Made by a program: the position numbers and the translations under genes. From the NCBI GenBank assembly GCA_964035575.1, contig OZ037870.1:496001-560000 (forward strand): a stretch of 64,000 nt of DNA. Reading direction: 5' to 3'. This DNA is from Rhynchopus sp. YZ270_cl-10. Lineage: Eukaryota; Euglenozoa; Diplonemea; Diplonemida; Diplonemidae. This document shows, piece by piece, positions 44,004-53,940 of the stretch (positions are counted from its first letter, which is position 1; every line of letters starts with the position of its first letter). The notes below the pieces were generated by a model. It ran no database searches and was not told where the DNA came from. It saw nothing but the letters and a program-made list of their open reading frames with translations.

Positions 44004-44222
44004 CCTTTTGGATTTGTACAAAGGTAATGCAGTTAAAAACCCCTTTTTTTTTTTGAAAAAAAATTCCTCCCAAAATTGCATCCCAAAGTAGTTTGGTATG
44101 TGGTTGTACACAATCAGTGGTCGCGCTAATTATGGGGAAAAATGGGGAAAAAATGGATTTCGGGTACGGAAAAACGTTCCTTGAAAAGGTTAGCTGGGGA
44201 GGCCCGGAAACCCCGTTTTGTG

Positions 44223-44275
44223 GCATTTCCGGGCCAATCCCGGCTTGTGGTGGGGTATATACGGAAAAATGGACA
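44223..44275 (+). repeat. SR-J hairpin repeat, copy 1
   Basis: CATTTCCG pairs with CGGAAAAATG around a GTGGTGGGGT core. Confidence 0.75.
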
Positions 44276-44423
44276 AAATTTTAGTGACTTAAATTTTCGC
44301 AAAATATGAACCCATACTCGTAAACAAGGGTCATTTTCAGGAAAATTCGGAAAATTCCGAGATTTGGAAGCAATTTTTCTCCTGAAAATCAGTGGGTTTT
44401 CAGCCCCAAAACATACCGCGATT

Positions 44424-44476
44424 GGAATTTCCGGAATCCGTCCGCGCTGTGGTGGGGTCACTTTGCCGAAATGGCC
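44424..44476 (+). repeat. SR-J hairpin repeat, copy 2
   Basis: AATTTCCGG, GTGGTGGGGTCAC and CCGAAATGG. Confidence 0.75.
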
Positions 44477-44599
44477 ATTTTTTTGGTTTTGGTCAAAATC
44501 CATGTGGGTAAAGAGGGCCAATGTAAATCCCACAACCAGATTTTCTCTCCCTGATCCTGACGTCTTGCAACATGAAAATGCGCGAAAACACCGGCATTT

Positions 44600-44652
44600 G
44601 CATTTCCGGAATTCGTCCGTTCTGTGGTGGGGTCAATTTGCCGAAATGGACA
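44600..44652 (+). repeat. SR-J hairpin repeat, copy 3
   Basis: CATTTCCGG pairs with CCGAAATG around GTGGTGGGGTCAA. Confidence 0.78.
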
Positions 44653-44720
44653 AGTTCTTGGTTTTGGTCAAAACCCGTCAGTGTAAGGTAAAGGGGGCAA
44701 GTGTTTGCCTGTAGAAACTG

Positions 44721-44845
44721 GAAGGGAACAGGCAGCGCCGCAGGCGCACGGTAACCAACTTTTTTTTTTTTTTTTCCTTTTCTTTTTTTTCCTCTTTCTT
44801 TTGACTTTCCGAGCCAATTGCGTTCCACGGCGGGGTCACATGTAT
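44721..44845 (+). repeat. SR-K repeat, copy 1
   Basis: GCGCC-GCA-GGCGC hairpin and CACGGTA, a T-run, then GAGCCAATTGCGTTC and CGGGGTCACATG. Confidence 0.75.
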
Positions 44846-45066
44846 ATGCAAGCCCACTATGTGGTGGTCTTACTCAACAATATTAGAACTTCTGGTTTCT
44901 TAATGAAATCCCCGTACTGCAAAAAAAAAACGTTCCTACCAAAACCCCCAAAAATCCCGGGATGAGGGATGGACTTTAGCGCGAGCTCTGTACACAATTA
45001 GGATTTTTTTTTTTATTTTGCTGAAGTAATCATAGCGAAACTTATCATGATACCAAAACTTTTCTT

Positions 45067-45135
45067 TGTGCTTTCATCCGGATGGCTGGTATAGTACGTG
45101 GGTCAGTCGGAGGTGCCTGCATTAATAACTTCACT
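45067..45135 (+). repeat. SR-I repeat, copy 6
   Basis: GTGCTTTCATCCGGATGGCT, GTGGGTCAGTCGGAGGTGCC and TGCATTAATAACTTCAC. Confidence 0.82.
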
Positions 45136-45158
45136 TTCTTTTCTTCCGATCACTCAAG

Positions 45159-45226
45159 GTGTCGGAACTGAAAAAGACTGCAGGGCAGCTCAAATCGGCG
45201 CAAATTGAACGCAACCTCCTTTGTGG
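45159..45226 (+). CDS. Exon candidate of an unidentified gene
   Basis: 68-nt open stretch between an acceptor-like CACTCAAG and a donor-like GTATGA, encoding VSELKKTAGQLKSAQIERNL and two or three more residues, a helical, hydrophilic segment. It is GC-richer than its surroundings. No partner exon in matching phase was identified. Confidence 0.25.
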
Positions 45227-45645
45227 GTATGACAGAAAATTTTTCCCTTCACCAAATTTGAAGAATTTCAACAACGAGGTTCGGGTTTTTAAATCCCCCG
45301 ATAGAGCACAAACAAAGCCCAGTCTTTTCTTTTCATTTCAAACCATTTCCCCCTTTTTTTACCTACTTTTTTGAACCCCCTCATTTGTACGTGTTTTTAT
45401 ACTACTGCACTCCCAGAGATGTTTGCACTATCAAACTCCCTTAGATATTTGTGTGCGAGAGGCACATTTTTCCACGTTTTTTTCCTCCCTCCAGATTTTC
45501 TTTTTTATGGAGCGTTCTAAACGGCGGGTCTAAAATTCACCAAAAAAATCGCGGAAATTCGCAAAAAAGTGCAGACGTTCACAGAAATGTCTGGCATTAT
45601 GAAATACTGCCAGACACGATAATTGGAAGCCCTATTTTAAATGGC

Positions 45646-46688
45646 AGCGTCCGCGAAAGACCCCCCCCCTAAAGCTAACATCCATGCTTATTGGTATTTC
45701 ACTAATTAGAATTTTGGTATTTTATAAGATTTTTTTTTAAAATGAACTCAGAGTTAAGTTTCTGAGTTCATTTAAAAAAAAATCGGTGAAAAATTCCGAG
45801 TAGGTATTAATTTAAATAGGAAAAGCTATGTCAACAGCTATGTGTCCCCTTATTTTACCTGTGAATACTAAGGATATAGGAAGGAATTCACTAATATCTG
45901 TCTCTAAACCCATTATCAAAAAGGGGGGGGGGGAAAGGGGGGTGGAGGCTTGTCGCCCCCTCCGAACACTCTAAATAGAGTGCGAAAGAGCTTCACGCTC
46001 CGGGTCGTCTGCGGCGATGTCGACTTTCTCGCAGAAACCCCCCTTTTTTGAGTGACCCTATTGACCTCTGTGATGAGTCTCTCCAAGAGTTACAGACAAT
46101 TGTCCTCCTGTTCCTCCTGTTCCTCCTCCGTCTCGCTCTCATTGTCCTCCTGGGGTGCCGGTGATGCAACTACAGGAGTAGTAAACGGCGGACACCCCTT
46201 TTCTCCTGGTGGTTCTCTTCTGCATATGGAGAGACATATGCTTCGAGCTCCACACCTCGCGCATCCAGCTCCTCGCGTCCCACCCTTTGCCCCCCTGCCA
46301 GTGAACCCCTGCATACACCTGCAGCTCGGCGAAGTTTTTTAGGCCTCGGAAAGGCCGGGTTTTCAGCTCCTGAGCGAATGCTTTGGCTGCTGATTCCATT
46401 TCCCCCTGTTGTGTTGTTCTGTGGGTGGTTATATGGGTGTTTGTGAGGATTTCCTTGTATATCCTTAGTATTTACAGGTAAAATAAGGGGACACATAGCT
46501 GTTGACATAGCTTTTCCTATCTAAATTAATACCTACTCGGAATTTTTCACCGATTTTTTTTTAATGAACTCAGAAACTTAACTCTGAGTTCATTTAAAAA
46601 AAAAATCTTATAAAATACCAAAATTTTAATTAGTGAAATACCAATAAGCATGGATGTTAGCTTTAGGGGGGGGTCTTTCGCGGACGCT
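45646..46688. mobile_element. 1.04-kb element with about 237-bp inverted repeats, each arm a hairpin
   Basis: Left arm 45646-45882 and right arm 46451-46688 are near-perfect complements. The ends read AGCGTCCGCGAAAGAC, a C-tract, TAAAGCTAACATCC. Each arm contains a nested inverted repeat ACTCGGAATTTTTCACCG with a TGAACTCAGA/TCTGAGTTCA tip. The core contains C/G-rich DNA with small hairpins (about 45960-46020) and two overlapping minus-strand reading frames. Same architecture as 35524-37137. Confidence 0.82.
46090..46399 (-). CDS. Minus-strand reading frames in TIR element
   Basis: Two overlapping frames: one from ATG at 46399 begins MESAAKAFAQELKTRPFRGL and has a basic stretch; the other, from ATG at 46314, ends in a highly acidic tail (EDNESETEEEQEEQEDN) before its stop at 46090. 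Together they suggest a small element-borne gene read in two frames or with an unseen intron. No family recognised. Confidence 0.3.
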
Positions 46689-46701
46689 CCCAAATATTTA
46701 A

Positions 46702-46731
46702 AGTGTTTGCGTCTGCCGAGGAGTTTGCACT
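46702..46731 (+). repeat. SR-D stem repeat, copy 3
   Basis: AGTG...GAGGAGTTTG...CACT, ends pair. Confidence 0.6.
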
Positions 46732-46756
46732 GTGAACTTCATCCCTCTTTTTTTTT

Positions 46757-46808
46757 GTGCTTTCATCCAGCTGTGTGTCAGTCGGAGGTGCCTGCACTAA
46801 AAAAATCA
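46757..46808 (+). repeat. SR-I repeat, copy 7 (short form)
   Basis: GTGCTTTCATCCAGCTGTG, GTCAGTCGGAGGTGCCTGC. Confidence 0.78.
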
Positions 46809-46823
46809 CCTTTCTTTTTTTGC

Positions 46824-46860
46824 AAGGTGACTAAGCTGAGAGAGGCTTAAGATCATCATC
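46824..46860 (+). repeat. SR-C hairpin repeat, copy 3
   Basis: AAGGTGACTAAGC...GCTTAAGATCATC; TAAGC/GCTTA pair. Confidence 0.7.
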
Positions 46861-47028
46861 CAAAATCTTTTTTCTGGAGAGGTAGCTTGTCATACACATC
46901 TTCAGCTTGCCTGAAAATGTTGCGAAAAATTGGATTGCCACTAGATATTCCCCCCTTTGTTTTTTTGCATAAAACAGGTGCAAAAAAAATCTGTTCATAA
47001 ATAAACTGAATAAACCCGTTTTTTTGTT

Positions 47029-47057
47029 AGTGCATGAGTCTAGAGGGCGTTTGCACT
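47029..47057 (+). repeat. SR-D stem repeat, copy 4
   Basis: AGTGC...AGAGGGCGTTT...GCACT, 5-bp stem. Confidence 0.68.
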
Positions 47058-47567
47058 GTCAACTTTCACTCTTTTAAAAAATACTGTACAGTGACTAACT
47101 GTATGGCAGCTACACTAAAAAAAAAAACACAGTTTTTTTATTACAATTTCATCACTTTATTTTACGGAAAAAAAAAAACTGGGTGTTTAGCCCAAACGCA
47201 GTAAATAGTGTACTGTATTTTTTTTTTTTTTTATACCAAGCAACAAGAGGAAGTAGAATTGACGGAAGGTGTGTCGCTCTGCAAATTGTTTTTCATTTAG
47301 CACTTGTTTTACCACCACTCGCACAACTCATACAGCGAAAAAAAACACAGCAAATTTGCGAGAAACGACTTTTTTTTTTCTTCTCTTGTGGTGCTTTCGG
47401 ATCGGTGAACTACCTGTCAGGGACCTGTCAACTGTCGACCCCCATCCAGAGCACCATCTTTGTTTTTTGTTCATTCTTAGGTTCATCTTATAAAACTGTT
47501 CTTTTGTTCAGTTGTCATATCCGTCAGATTCTTTGCCTTTTTCTACAAAACAAAACAACCCACTGAA

Positions 47568-47689
47568 GTATCAGACCAGAATTTCTTCTCCTATCTCCAC
47601 CACTCTGGCTTGGGAATGAAGTGTGCCATCTGTAAGCATTCTCATTCCATTTATTGGGTGATACCAAGTAACCCGGGGTGATTTGTCGG
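47568..47689 (+). repeat. SR-B structured repeat, copy 1 (diverged)
   Basis: CAGACCAGAATTTCTTC start; helix GAATG (47614-47618) with CATTC (47637-47641), where the other copies have GGATG/CATCC; closing pairing GTATCA with TGATAC. Ends GATTTGTCG plus an A-run. Confidence 0.75.
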
Positions 47690-47856
47690 GGGAAAAAAAA
47701 ATAGAATTCAAAAATGAATTTTAGCTTGTCAAGTCTATCAATCTGAAGCTAATAAGCATAAAAATCATTTTTTCTTTAAACCTCACGTCTAATCCACCAA
47801 ACTAGCAGATTGTCAACAAAAAAAAGTTTGTGTACAAAACAGCACTTTCGCAGTAA

Positions 47857-47920
47857 GTACAAAGCCTTCGGGCGACATTGTGTACAGATCCTACCTCGGT
47901 AGGTGTTTGTCGATACAACA
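47857..47920 (+). ncRNA. SR-A candidate structured RNA, copy 1
   Basis: GTACA/TGTAC encloses GCC-TTCG-GGC (a C(UUCG)G loop). CGACA pairs with TGTCG around a CCTACC/GGTAGG hairpin, followed by ATACAACAAAA. Copies at 52560 and 60551 keep the helices with different bases. Confidence 0.6.
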
Positions 47921-48424
47921 AAAAGTTAATACCAGACACTCATCCTTCAAAGGGGAGGTCTTCTAAGGATGAGAGGGAGAGGAGCGATTTGTTGTGGTGT
48001 TTCCCCACCCTGCAAGCCTCTATGTCTCACCACTCTCCATTATTTTGTCGTTTGTTGTCTCTCGGCACATTTTTATTTTCACTCCTTTCCCCGTGTATTG
48101 AAGTACACCCCAAAACCCCCCAAAATCACAGGGTTTTTTTCCTCATTTTAGACACTCCACATTTTTTTTGGTCTCTCTCAGACATTGTTCCCCCCTCTAT
48201 TTCATTACTCCCCATTATATTTCACTTCCGTTTTTTTGTACAGTTTCTTCGTCGGAGAAGAGATGAACGGTCGATGGTGATGTGTCTTTTTTAGGGAGGT
48301 CGAGGGGAGGGGAGGGTCCAACAAAGTTCCTGGTAGAACCGTGGTTGAACCACGGGAGTACCCTGGGGAACTGGGTTGCTGACCGCACCATGAAATCCCG
48401 CACTATCCAGGCTGTTATTACTCT

Positions 48425-48450
48425 GGTGTAAAAAGCTAAATTTTTACACC
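48425..48450. repeat. Perfect hairpin, 10-bp arms
   Basis: GGTGTAAAAA, 6-nt loop, TTTTTACACC. Confidence 0.9.
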
Positions 48451-48476
48451 GTACACTAATTTTTTTTTTTCGCCTG

Positions 48477-48527
48477 CAGCGTCATTTTATATTTTTTTGC
48501 GGAGCAAAAAAATATAAAATGACGCTG
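48477..48527. repeat. Perfect hairpin, 24-bp arms, 3-nt loop
   Basis: CAGCGTCATTTTATATTTTT and four further bases pair perfectly with the complement after GGA. Adjacent to the 10-bp-arm hairpin. Could be a small foldback element or an RNA hairpin. Confidence 0.92.
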
Positions 48528-48624
48528 TGGTAAGACACTGTGGTGATAAAAAAAAATGCTTCCGTTTGTTTTCCACGATTCCCTTTCCAAATAAAAAAGA
48601 AATATATTTTACCTTTTCCTCCAG

Positions 48625-48675
48625 GGGTGCGTGAAAATCCTGTGAAGAAAACACAGCTGAAACAACGCTACGAAG
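48625..48675 (+). CDS. Exon candidate of an unidentified gene
   Basis: 51 nt between TTTTCCTCCAG and GTAATT, one open frame reading VRENPVKKTQLKQRYE. Typical mini-exon setting, but no linked exon was established; the phase does not fit the candidate at 45159. Confidence 0.25.
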
Positions 48676-49740
48676 GTAATTTTTTTCCAGATTACTCCAT
48701 TAAAAATGGAATGTAGAGGTTATATTAAAAGAGGGGGGGTATCACTACCTCATTCTTGTATTTGTGACTGCAATCCATTTTTTTTTACAGAGTATTCACT
48801 AAAGTTCTTCTCCCCCCCACCTTTCCCCCCCCAAAGATTTTCCCTTCCTCCCCAGAAGTAAAACAAAGTCATATCTTTCATGCAAAAACAAAAACAAAAA
48901 TGCCCTACATATCGCAAAGACATTTTGATAGATATTCTGATGTCCTCACAAGACTTGCCCATCTTCAAATTTTCTCTTTTCATTGGGCTTTTCCACCATT
49001 TCTATTTCCTTTTTCCCTCTTCCAATTTGTTAATTTTTGTCCACATCTCCCCACCTCTCTCGCTTTTTTTTTTTTTTTTTTTTTTTTTGCAAAAAAGTAC
49101 TGTACAACCATAACCTTCAGTAGAGTTTTTTGAAGTTCAATTTCAATTTCAAAAAAAAGACAGAAGGAAATACAGAGCTCGTGTCAACTTGTCAACATTC
49201 GAAGGTTTCAATCCAAATGATTTATTTGATAAAAAATCCTTCTGTAGGGGAGTATCCTTCCTGTGAGGGGGGTGTCTGAGGTCTACAGAAGGTTTCGCAA
49301 TATCAATTTTTTCATAAAATCGTCAATCATTCATTGATTGATTCAGCGTTTCTGACCTTTCCCTCCCGCCCGCGGTTGAGGGGGAGGGTAGATGACTGCA
49401 CGCCTTCTTTGCTCTCCAGACAAAATACGCCTGCATGATTTGGTTGTAATGTGATACATTATTTCCAGGGGTGGCTCTAAGTTGAGCCAAAAACCCCGAT
49501 TTTGGCCGAGGTGCCAATGACTTTTTTCTGTACAAATGCCACACGTAAAAAACCCCCGGAAACCCATTCCGAGCTTTCCGGTCGGTACGTTGGCGGGGCA
49601 TCTCCCCTCATATTTTTGAGGGGGGTTTTTCGGGGGTGGGGGTTGAAGAAGGGGAAAAATTGGGGTGGCCCGGGCGCGCAGGGAAGTGGCGCGTTGTGTT
49701 TTTTCGGAAAAAATCACAAAAAGTCACAACATTATGAAAA
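48676..49740. other. AT-rich region, nothing firm
   Basis: A hairpin CCTTCTGTAG/CTACAGAAGG lies at about 49228-49291. The rest is homopolymer-rich without coding signal. Confidence 0.4.
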
Positions 49741-50096
49741 AGAATCTTGTGATTTTTTGTGATTTTTTGTGATTTTTTTTTTTTTGGTTTTTGTGATTTT
49801 TTGTGATTTTTTGTGATTATTTGTGATTATTTTTTCGGTTTTTGTGATTATTTGTGATTTTTTTTTTGGTTTTTGTGATTTTTTGTGATTGTTTGTGATT
49901 ATTTGTGATTATTTTTTCGGTTTTTGTGATTATTTGTGATTTTTTTTTTGGTTTTTGTGATTTTTTGTGATTGTTTGTGATTGTTTGTGATTTTTTGTGA
50001 TTTTTTGTGATTTTTTTTTTGGTTTTTGTGATTTTGTGTGATTGTTTGTGATTTTTTGTGATTTTTTTTTTTTGGTTTTTGTGATTTTTTGTTGGG
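49741..50096. repeat. TGTGATTTTTT-type simple repeat array
   Basis: Imperfect repeats of about 10-14 bp (TTGTGATTTTTTGTGATT, with TTTTTGGTTTTTG interruptions). A short inverted lead-in (AAAATCACAAAAAGTCACAA, about 49705) precedes it. A second small array lies at about 51028-51100. Confidence 0.9.
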
Positions 50097-50242
50097 TGAT
50101 CTATGATCGTCTCCGTGAGACACGTAACAGGCTGCGAGAGCCTGTGAGAGTCTGTGAGAGCTTACTGAGAGCATGAGGTCCTGTGCTGTGGTAGTGCACA
50201 GTACATAGAGTATACACAGTCACGCCGAAAACACTTGCATTT

Positions 50243-50294
50243 GCATTTCCGGAATCCGTCCGGCCAGTGGTGGGGTCAATTTTCCGAAATGGAC
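50243..50294 (+). repeat. SR-J hairpin repeat, copy 4
   Basis: CATTTCCGG...GTGGTGGGGTCAA...CCGAAATG; a further partial copy with GTGTGGTGGGGTCAATACG lies at 50350-50390. Confidence 0.78.
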
Positions 50295-50412
50295 AAGTTC
50301 TCGTTTTTGGTCAATTTCCGCAGTATACACAGGGGATTGGGAATACAGTACAGTACAGTTGTGTGGTGGGGTCAATACGCCGAAATGGACAAATCCGTGA
50401 TTTTTGTCAGCA

Positions 50413-50990
50413 TCAGGGGCAAGTGAAAACATAGAGAGGATGAGGAACAAGAAAAGGGTGAAAATGGGCCGCCCGCCGCAGTCGGAAGCTTTTATATGTC
50501 GTGCACTTTTCCAGGTCTGAAGACGATCTGACCACATTGTCCCAGTATAACATACACCCAATAAATCCATTGGAGAAGGAACATGCCATCATTTGCGATG
50601 ACAGCGTCATGTGGGCGGCCAATCCGATGTTGCGCGGCGGCGGCTTGGTCTTACGCGCCTTGAGAGGCGGCTCGACCCTTCCAATGAACACAAGCGTGTG
50701 CAGCTGGGTGGCGGCTATGTGCTGTAGACAGCGCAATGTAACAATTGCAGTCGGGGGGCGCGTCGGTTTCCGGAGTCGCTTCGGTAACGGGGGTCGCGTC
50801 AGTGTCGGCGCACACCACCTCTACCTCCTCCGTTGGAGTCGGTACCTCGTGCTTGGGGAGCCTCCGCCAGCTCCCGTGCCTTGGCAATCGCCAAGATAAA
50901 CAACTGTCTGAGGCCGGCTACGCTTTTCACTGCCTCTTTACTCGCTTCTGAGTGTGTGGTGATTATTGATCTCCACCCTGTTCAGATTGC
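50413..50990 (-). pseudogene. Degraded coding region, family not recognised
   Basis: A GC-rich island in AT-rich DNA. The minus strand shows protein-like pieces in more than one frame (for example KEAVKSVAGLRQLFILAIAK near 50890-50955 and EEVEVVCADTDATPV near 50800). No family could be named. It looks broken in several places, or contains unseen introns. Confidence 0.35.
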
Positions 50991-51143
50991 AGGAAGTCGA
51001 CCAAATGTACCGTGACTTTGTAGTAGTTGTTTGTGATTTTTTGTGATAATTTGTGATTTTTTGTGATTTTTTTTTTGATTTTTGTGATTTTTTTAAATTT
51101 TTTTTGTAAAAACTAAGCGCCGTGCCCCCGGGCCACCCCAAAA

Positions 51144-51332
51144 ATGAGTCAAATAGGAGAAGGGGCGGTTGTGAACTATCCCGTCCCCAGGCCTCTCCGG
51201 GTGGGTCGGGGTGTGCAAGCAAAGTTAAAGCAAAGGGGTGGGGGTGAGGAAAAGAAAAGTATGGTCAAAAGTGACGTAAGGACACCACTAAGCGGTGCAC
51301 AGAAAGGGAAGATGCCCTTGCGTATGAACTAG
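51144..51332 (+). CDS. Small basic ORF, hypothetical
   Basis: 62 residues, ATG to TAG, beginning MSQIGEGAVVNYPVPRPLRV and rich in Lys, Gly and Arg. GC-richer than its neighbours, but isolated, with no family resemblance; it may be a fragment of the neighbouring degraded region. Confidence 0.28.
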   Translation: MSQIGEGAVVNYPVPRPLRVGRGVQAKLKQRGGGEEKKSMVKSDVRTPLSGAQKGKMPLRMN

Positions 51333-51390
51333 GGAGGGAGGGGATGGGAAACCAAGACTAATTAACGCAAATACGAAACAGAACTGATTC

Positions 51391-51722
51391 CTGGCGAAGC
51401 CACGGTACGCAACATTTCTAAAAAAATGTTGACATCAAATGGCACTGTCGTTGGTCATTATCGTCAGTTCCCGTAAATGTTACTTCCATATTTTGCTGAA
51501 CGAAAGTTTTGGCGAAGCCACGGTACGCAACATTTCAAAATATTGTGCTTAAAATTGCACATTTTACAGCCAAACTATGTCATGGGTGGCTTGCAATCTT
51601 GCGCCGCAGGCGCACGGTACGCTACTTTTTTCCTTTCGCCATGCTGCATGCTTCCTTTTCCTTCGGCGTTTGACCAATTGGGTCGCGTTCTGGCTGTGAC
51701 GGGGTCACTTTGTTCATGAGGC
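51391..51722 (+). repeat. Dispersed 330-345-bp duplicate, copy 1 (ends in SR-K)
   Basis: Starts CTGGCGAAGCCACGGTACG, contains a second GGCGAAGCCACGGTACGCAAC at about 51512, and ends with SR-K (51601-51722). A close copy with a few indels lies at 57911-58253 in the same orientation. Confidence 0.92.
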
Positions 51723-52241
51723 CAGTTCTGGTCACTCTTAGAGGCCCGCCCCCCACCCCCACCTCCCATGTGGCAAAAGTCCAGAAAAAATATTTTGCCT
51801 GTGGCATTTGTACAGAAAAAAAGTGTGTTTTCGGAGGGGTGCCATGGGCCCATGGACTTAGAAAAGGCCCTGATTATTTCTCTCCAAAAAAAAAAAAAGC
51901 AAAAAAACAAAAAGTACTGCAAAAAAAAAAATCAGTGATTTTTAAGTGTCGCTTCTTTTATCTATTTACTTCTTTGTGCCGTGGCAAATATATATTTTTC
52001 CTGATTCTGGTATTTTCAGCTGTTCTGAAAGGTAAGGGTTGGGAAAAGGGTTGAAGGGAGGGGGCTAGCCACTATCTCCATTTTTTGGTTTTTGCCCCCC
52101 TTTTTTTTTTCTTTTTCCCAATTAAACTTTTGTCCTTTCCTGCTTCTTTTACCCCCTTTTTTTTTTGTGCAGCTTTTGTTGGTTTTGTGTCTTTCAGAGG
52201 TTGTAACGATCATGGGTATTTATTTTTTCTCACATAAAAAT
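51723..52241. other. AT-rich spacer
   Basis: No gene or recognised repeat; T- and C-runs. Confidence 0.35.
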
Positions 52242-52291
52242 ATAGTGGAGCACACTCTAGGGTGGCTACACTAATACAACCAAGTTTTCAA
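52242..52291 (+). repeat. SR-G repeat, copy 2
   Basis: ATAGTGGAGCACACTCTAGG, GTGGCTACACTAATACAACC, AAGTTTTCAAAAA. Confidence 0.87.
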
Positions 52292-52372
52292 AAATAATTA
52301 TGGAAAAATATGGCAAGCTCACGACACATGCATGTCACCATCGCCATCATTTTTTTTTTCTCTTTGTGATAA

Positions 52373-52416
52373 GTCAGTGCCTGCCCCCCGCTCCAGAGGT
52401 GTTTGCACCTATTGAC
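52373..52416 (+). repeat. SR-D stem repeat, copy 5
   Basis: GTCA/TGAC and GTGC/GCAC pair around CTCCAGAGGTGTTT. Confidence 0.65.
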
Positions 52417-52559
52417 ATCACCACCTTTCTTATTTGCTTGTTTGTGAGGATCCCTCGTTTGCATGATGAGAAGTGTGATTCGCAACAACCCTTCCGTTAC
52501 CCTCCCAAAAGATAAACAAACTAACAACAGAAGTTGTGTTTTTTTAAAAACGTTCCATA

Positions 52560-52680
52560 GTACAAAGGCTTCGGCCAACATTGAGTACAGACCCTAGGTT
52601 CCCCAAGCGGGTCCTTAGGCGATTGTTGACACAACAAAACTGTACAAGGACCTACCAAGGTAGGCGATGTGTCGATAAAT
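52560..52680 (+). ncRNA. SR-A candidate structured RNA, copy 2 plus partial copy
   Basis: GTACAAAGGCTTCGGCC with the stem GGC-TTCG-GCC; CAACA pairs with TGTTG (52576 and 52624 region) instead of CGACA/TGTCG; the variable arm is GACCC/GGGTC. A partial copy follows (52641-52680) with CCTACC-AA-GGTAGG and TGTCGATA. Confidence 0.6.
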
Positions 52681-52820
52681 TTACAGCAAAATAAAGGAGG
52701 AAAAAATTAACTATTTATTCAGCACCTTTTACCGGGGGGGGATTTTTTTTTATTTAAAAAGGAAGCCCCGCTGTTGTTGCACAACAAAACAACAGAAAGA
52801 AACACTGCCGAAAGAAAAAA

Positions 52821-52872
52821 ATAGTGGAGCACACTCTAGGGTGGCTACACTAATGCAACCAAGTTTTCAAAA
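52821..52872 (+). repeat. SR-G repeat, copy 3
   Basis: ATAGTGGAGCACACTCTAGG, GTGGCTACACTAATGCAACC, AAGTTTTCAAAAAA. Confidence 0.87.
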
Positions 52873-52928
52873 AAAGTAATTACCGGTAGTCAGTCTACAT
52901 CGTATGTTACAATGGAAAAAGTGAGTAA

Positions 52929-52990
52929 AGTGGAGATTGCACAACTGTGGCAACACAACCGAGGCTGCACTACTCCAACAATTTATTAAA
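52929..52990 (+). repeat. SR-E structured repeat, copy 1
   Basis: TGGAG/CTCCA outer stem; inner TGTG-GCAA-CACA hairpin with a GNRA-type loop; then AACAATTTATTAAAAA. Confidence 0.75.
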
Positions 52991-53090
52991 AAGTATTTTT
53001 CTCACCTCGCAACTTGCAAGGTGCACAACACAAGCAAAAGACAGGGGCTCGGTATTATCCCGAAGTCCCTTGTTGAAAATAATATTTTTT

Positions 53091-53231
53091 TGTGTCAGAC
53101 CAGAGTTTCCTAATTATCCCATCTCTGCCACACTCTTGGGGATGAGGTGTGCTGTCTGTGGGCATCCTAGCATTTTTTCTAAAGGTGATGCAATATAACC
53201 CACTTCGGTTGGTGATTTTGTCGGTACACCA
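53091..53231 (+). repeat. SR-B structured repeat, copy 2
   Basis: GGATG (53140-53144) with CATCC (53163-53167); CCCACTTCGGTTGG arm; GTGT/ACAC at the ends. Followed by SR-C at 53246. Confidence 0.78.
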
Positions 53232-53245
53232 ATAATAACAATTTA

Positions 53246-53276
53246 AAGGTGACTGAGCAAGGCTTAGGTTCATCTT
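53246..53276 (+). repeat. SR-C hairpin repeat, copy 4
   Basis: AAGGTGA pairs with TCATCTT and CTGAGC with GCTTAG. Confidence 0.75.
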
Positions 53277-53940
53277 AACAATTTCTTCGGAAAACTGATA
53301 ATGTGTGTGGTCACCTGTGTAATCCCCATGCAGCTGCCAGTCGACTACAGATACACGTAGGCACTAATTGCCAGCATGTGTAGTACGACCTGTATTTTGG
53401 CCGACATGGTGATTTTTTTAAAAATACAATGGTAGCCACGGCGCAACGTATTCCGCGCTGTGCAAGGATTACTACTGAGACATTACACAATATTGCCAAT
53501 ATTTTTTTTTTTTCAAGTTCCACTCTTTTTTCTCTCTTTTTCTTTTTTCTTTGCGTCAACTCCACCTGTTGTTATTTTACGATAAATCCCACAGCTGCCA
53601 AACCTAAGTATTTCCTCCCCACACTTCCCCCTTTATTGGTTTTCACCAAACAGAGAGTTTTATTGATTTCAACAAGTTTTCCCTTCTCTCGTCATCAAAC
53701 TAGGTTCTCAACTTGACCCGGGCAAAAAAAACCCCCCCAAAAAGGAAAATTGAGATTAAAAGAGATGACCAGTGAAATAGAATTTCCCCATTTTCTCAAA
53801 TAACCCCCCTTTCCCTTAGTACAAAGCGTCAACCAAACAGAGAAACAATTTTTTTTACAAAAACCCCCCTTTTTTGTTTTGTTAGATACTGTGGCACACG
53901 AGACAGATTCTTACAATTCTCCCAAAAAAAAATTTTTTAC

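Larger units (their letters stand above)
41560..45645. other. Long AT-rich region without confident gene
   Basis: T-, A- and C-runs dominate. It holds SR-G, SR-I, SR-J and SR-K copies and one exon candidate (45159-45226). No ORF with family resemblance. Confidence 0.5.
46689..48424. other. AT-rich region with many SR repeats
   Basis: No gene recognised. SR-D, SR-I, SR-C, SR-D, SR-B and SR-A follow one another on the + strand. Confidence 0.5.
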
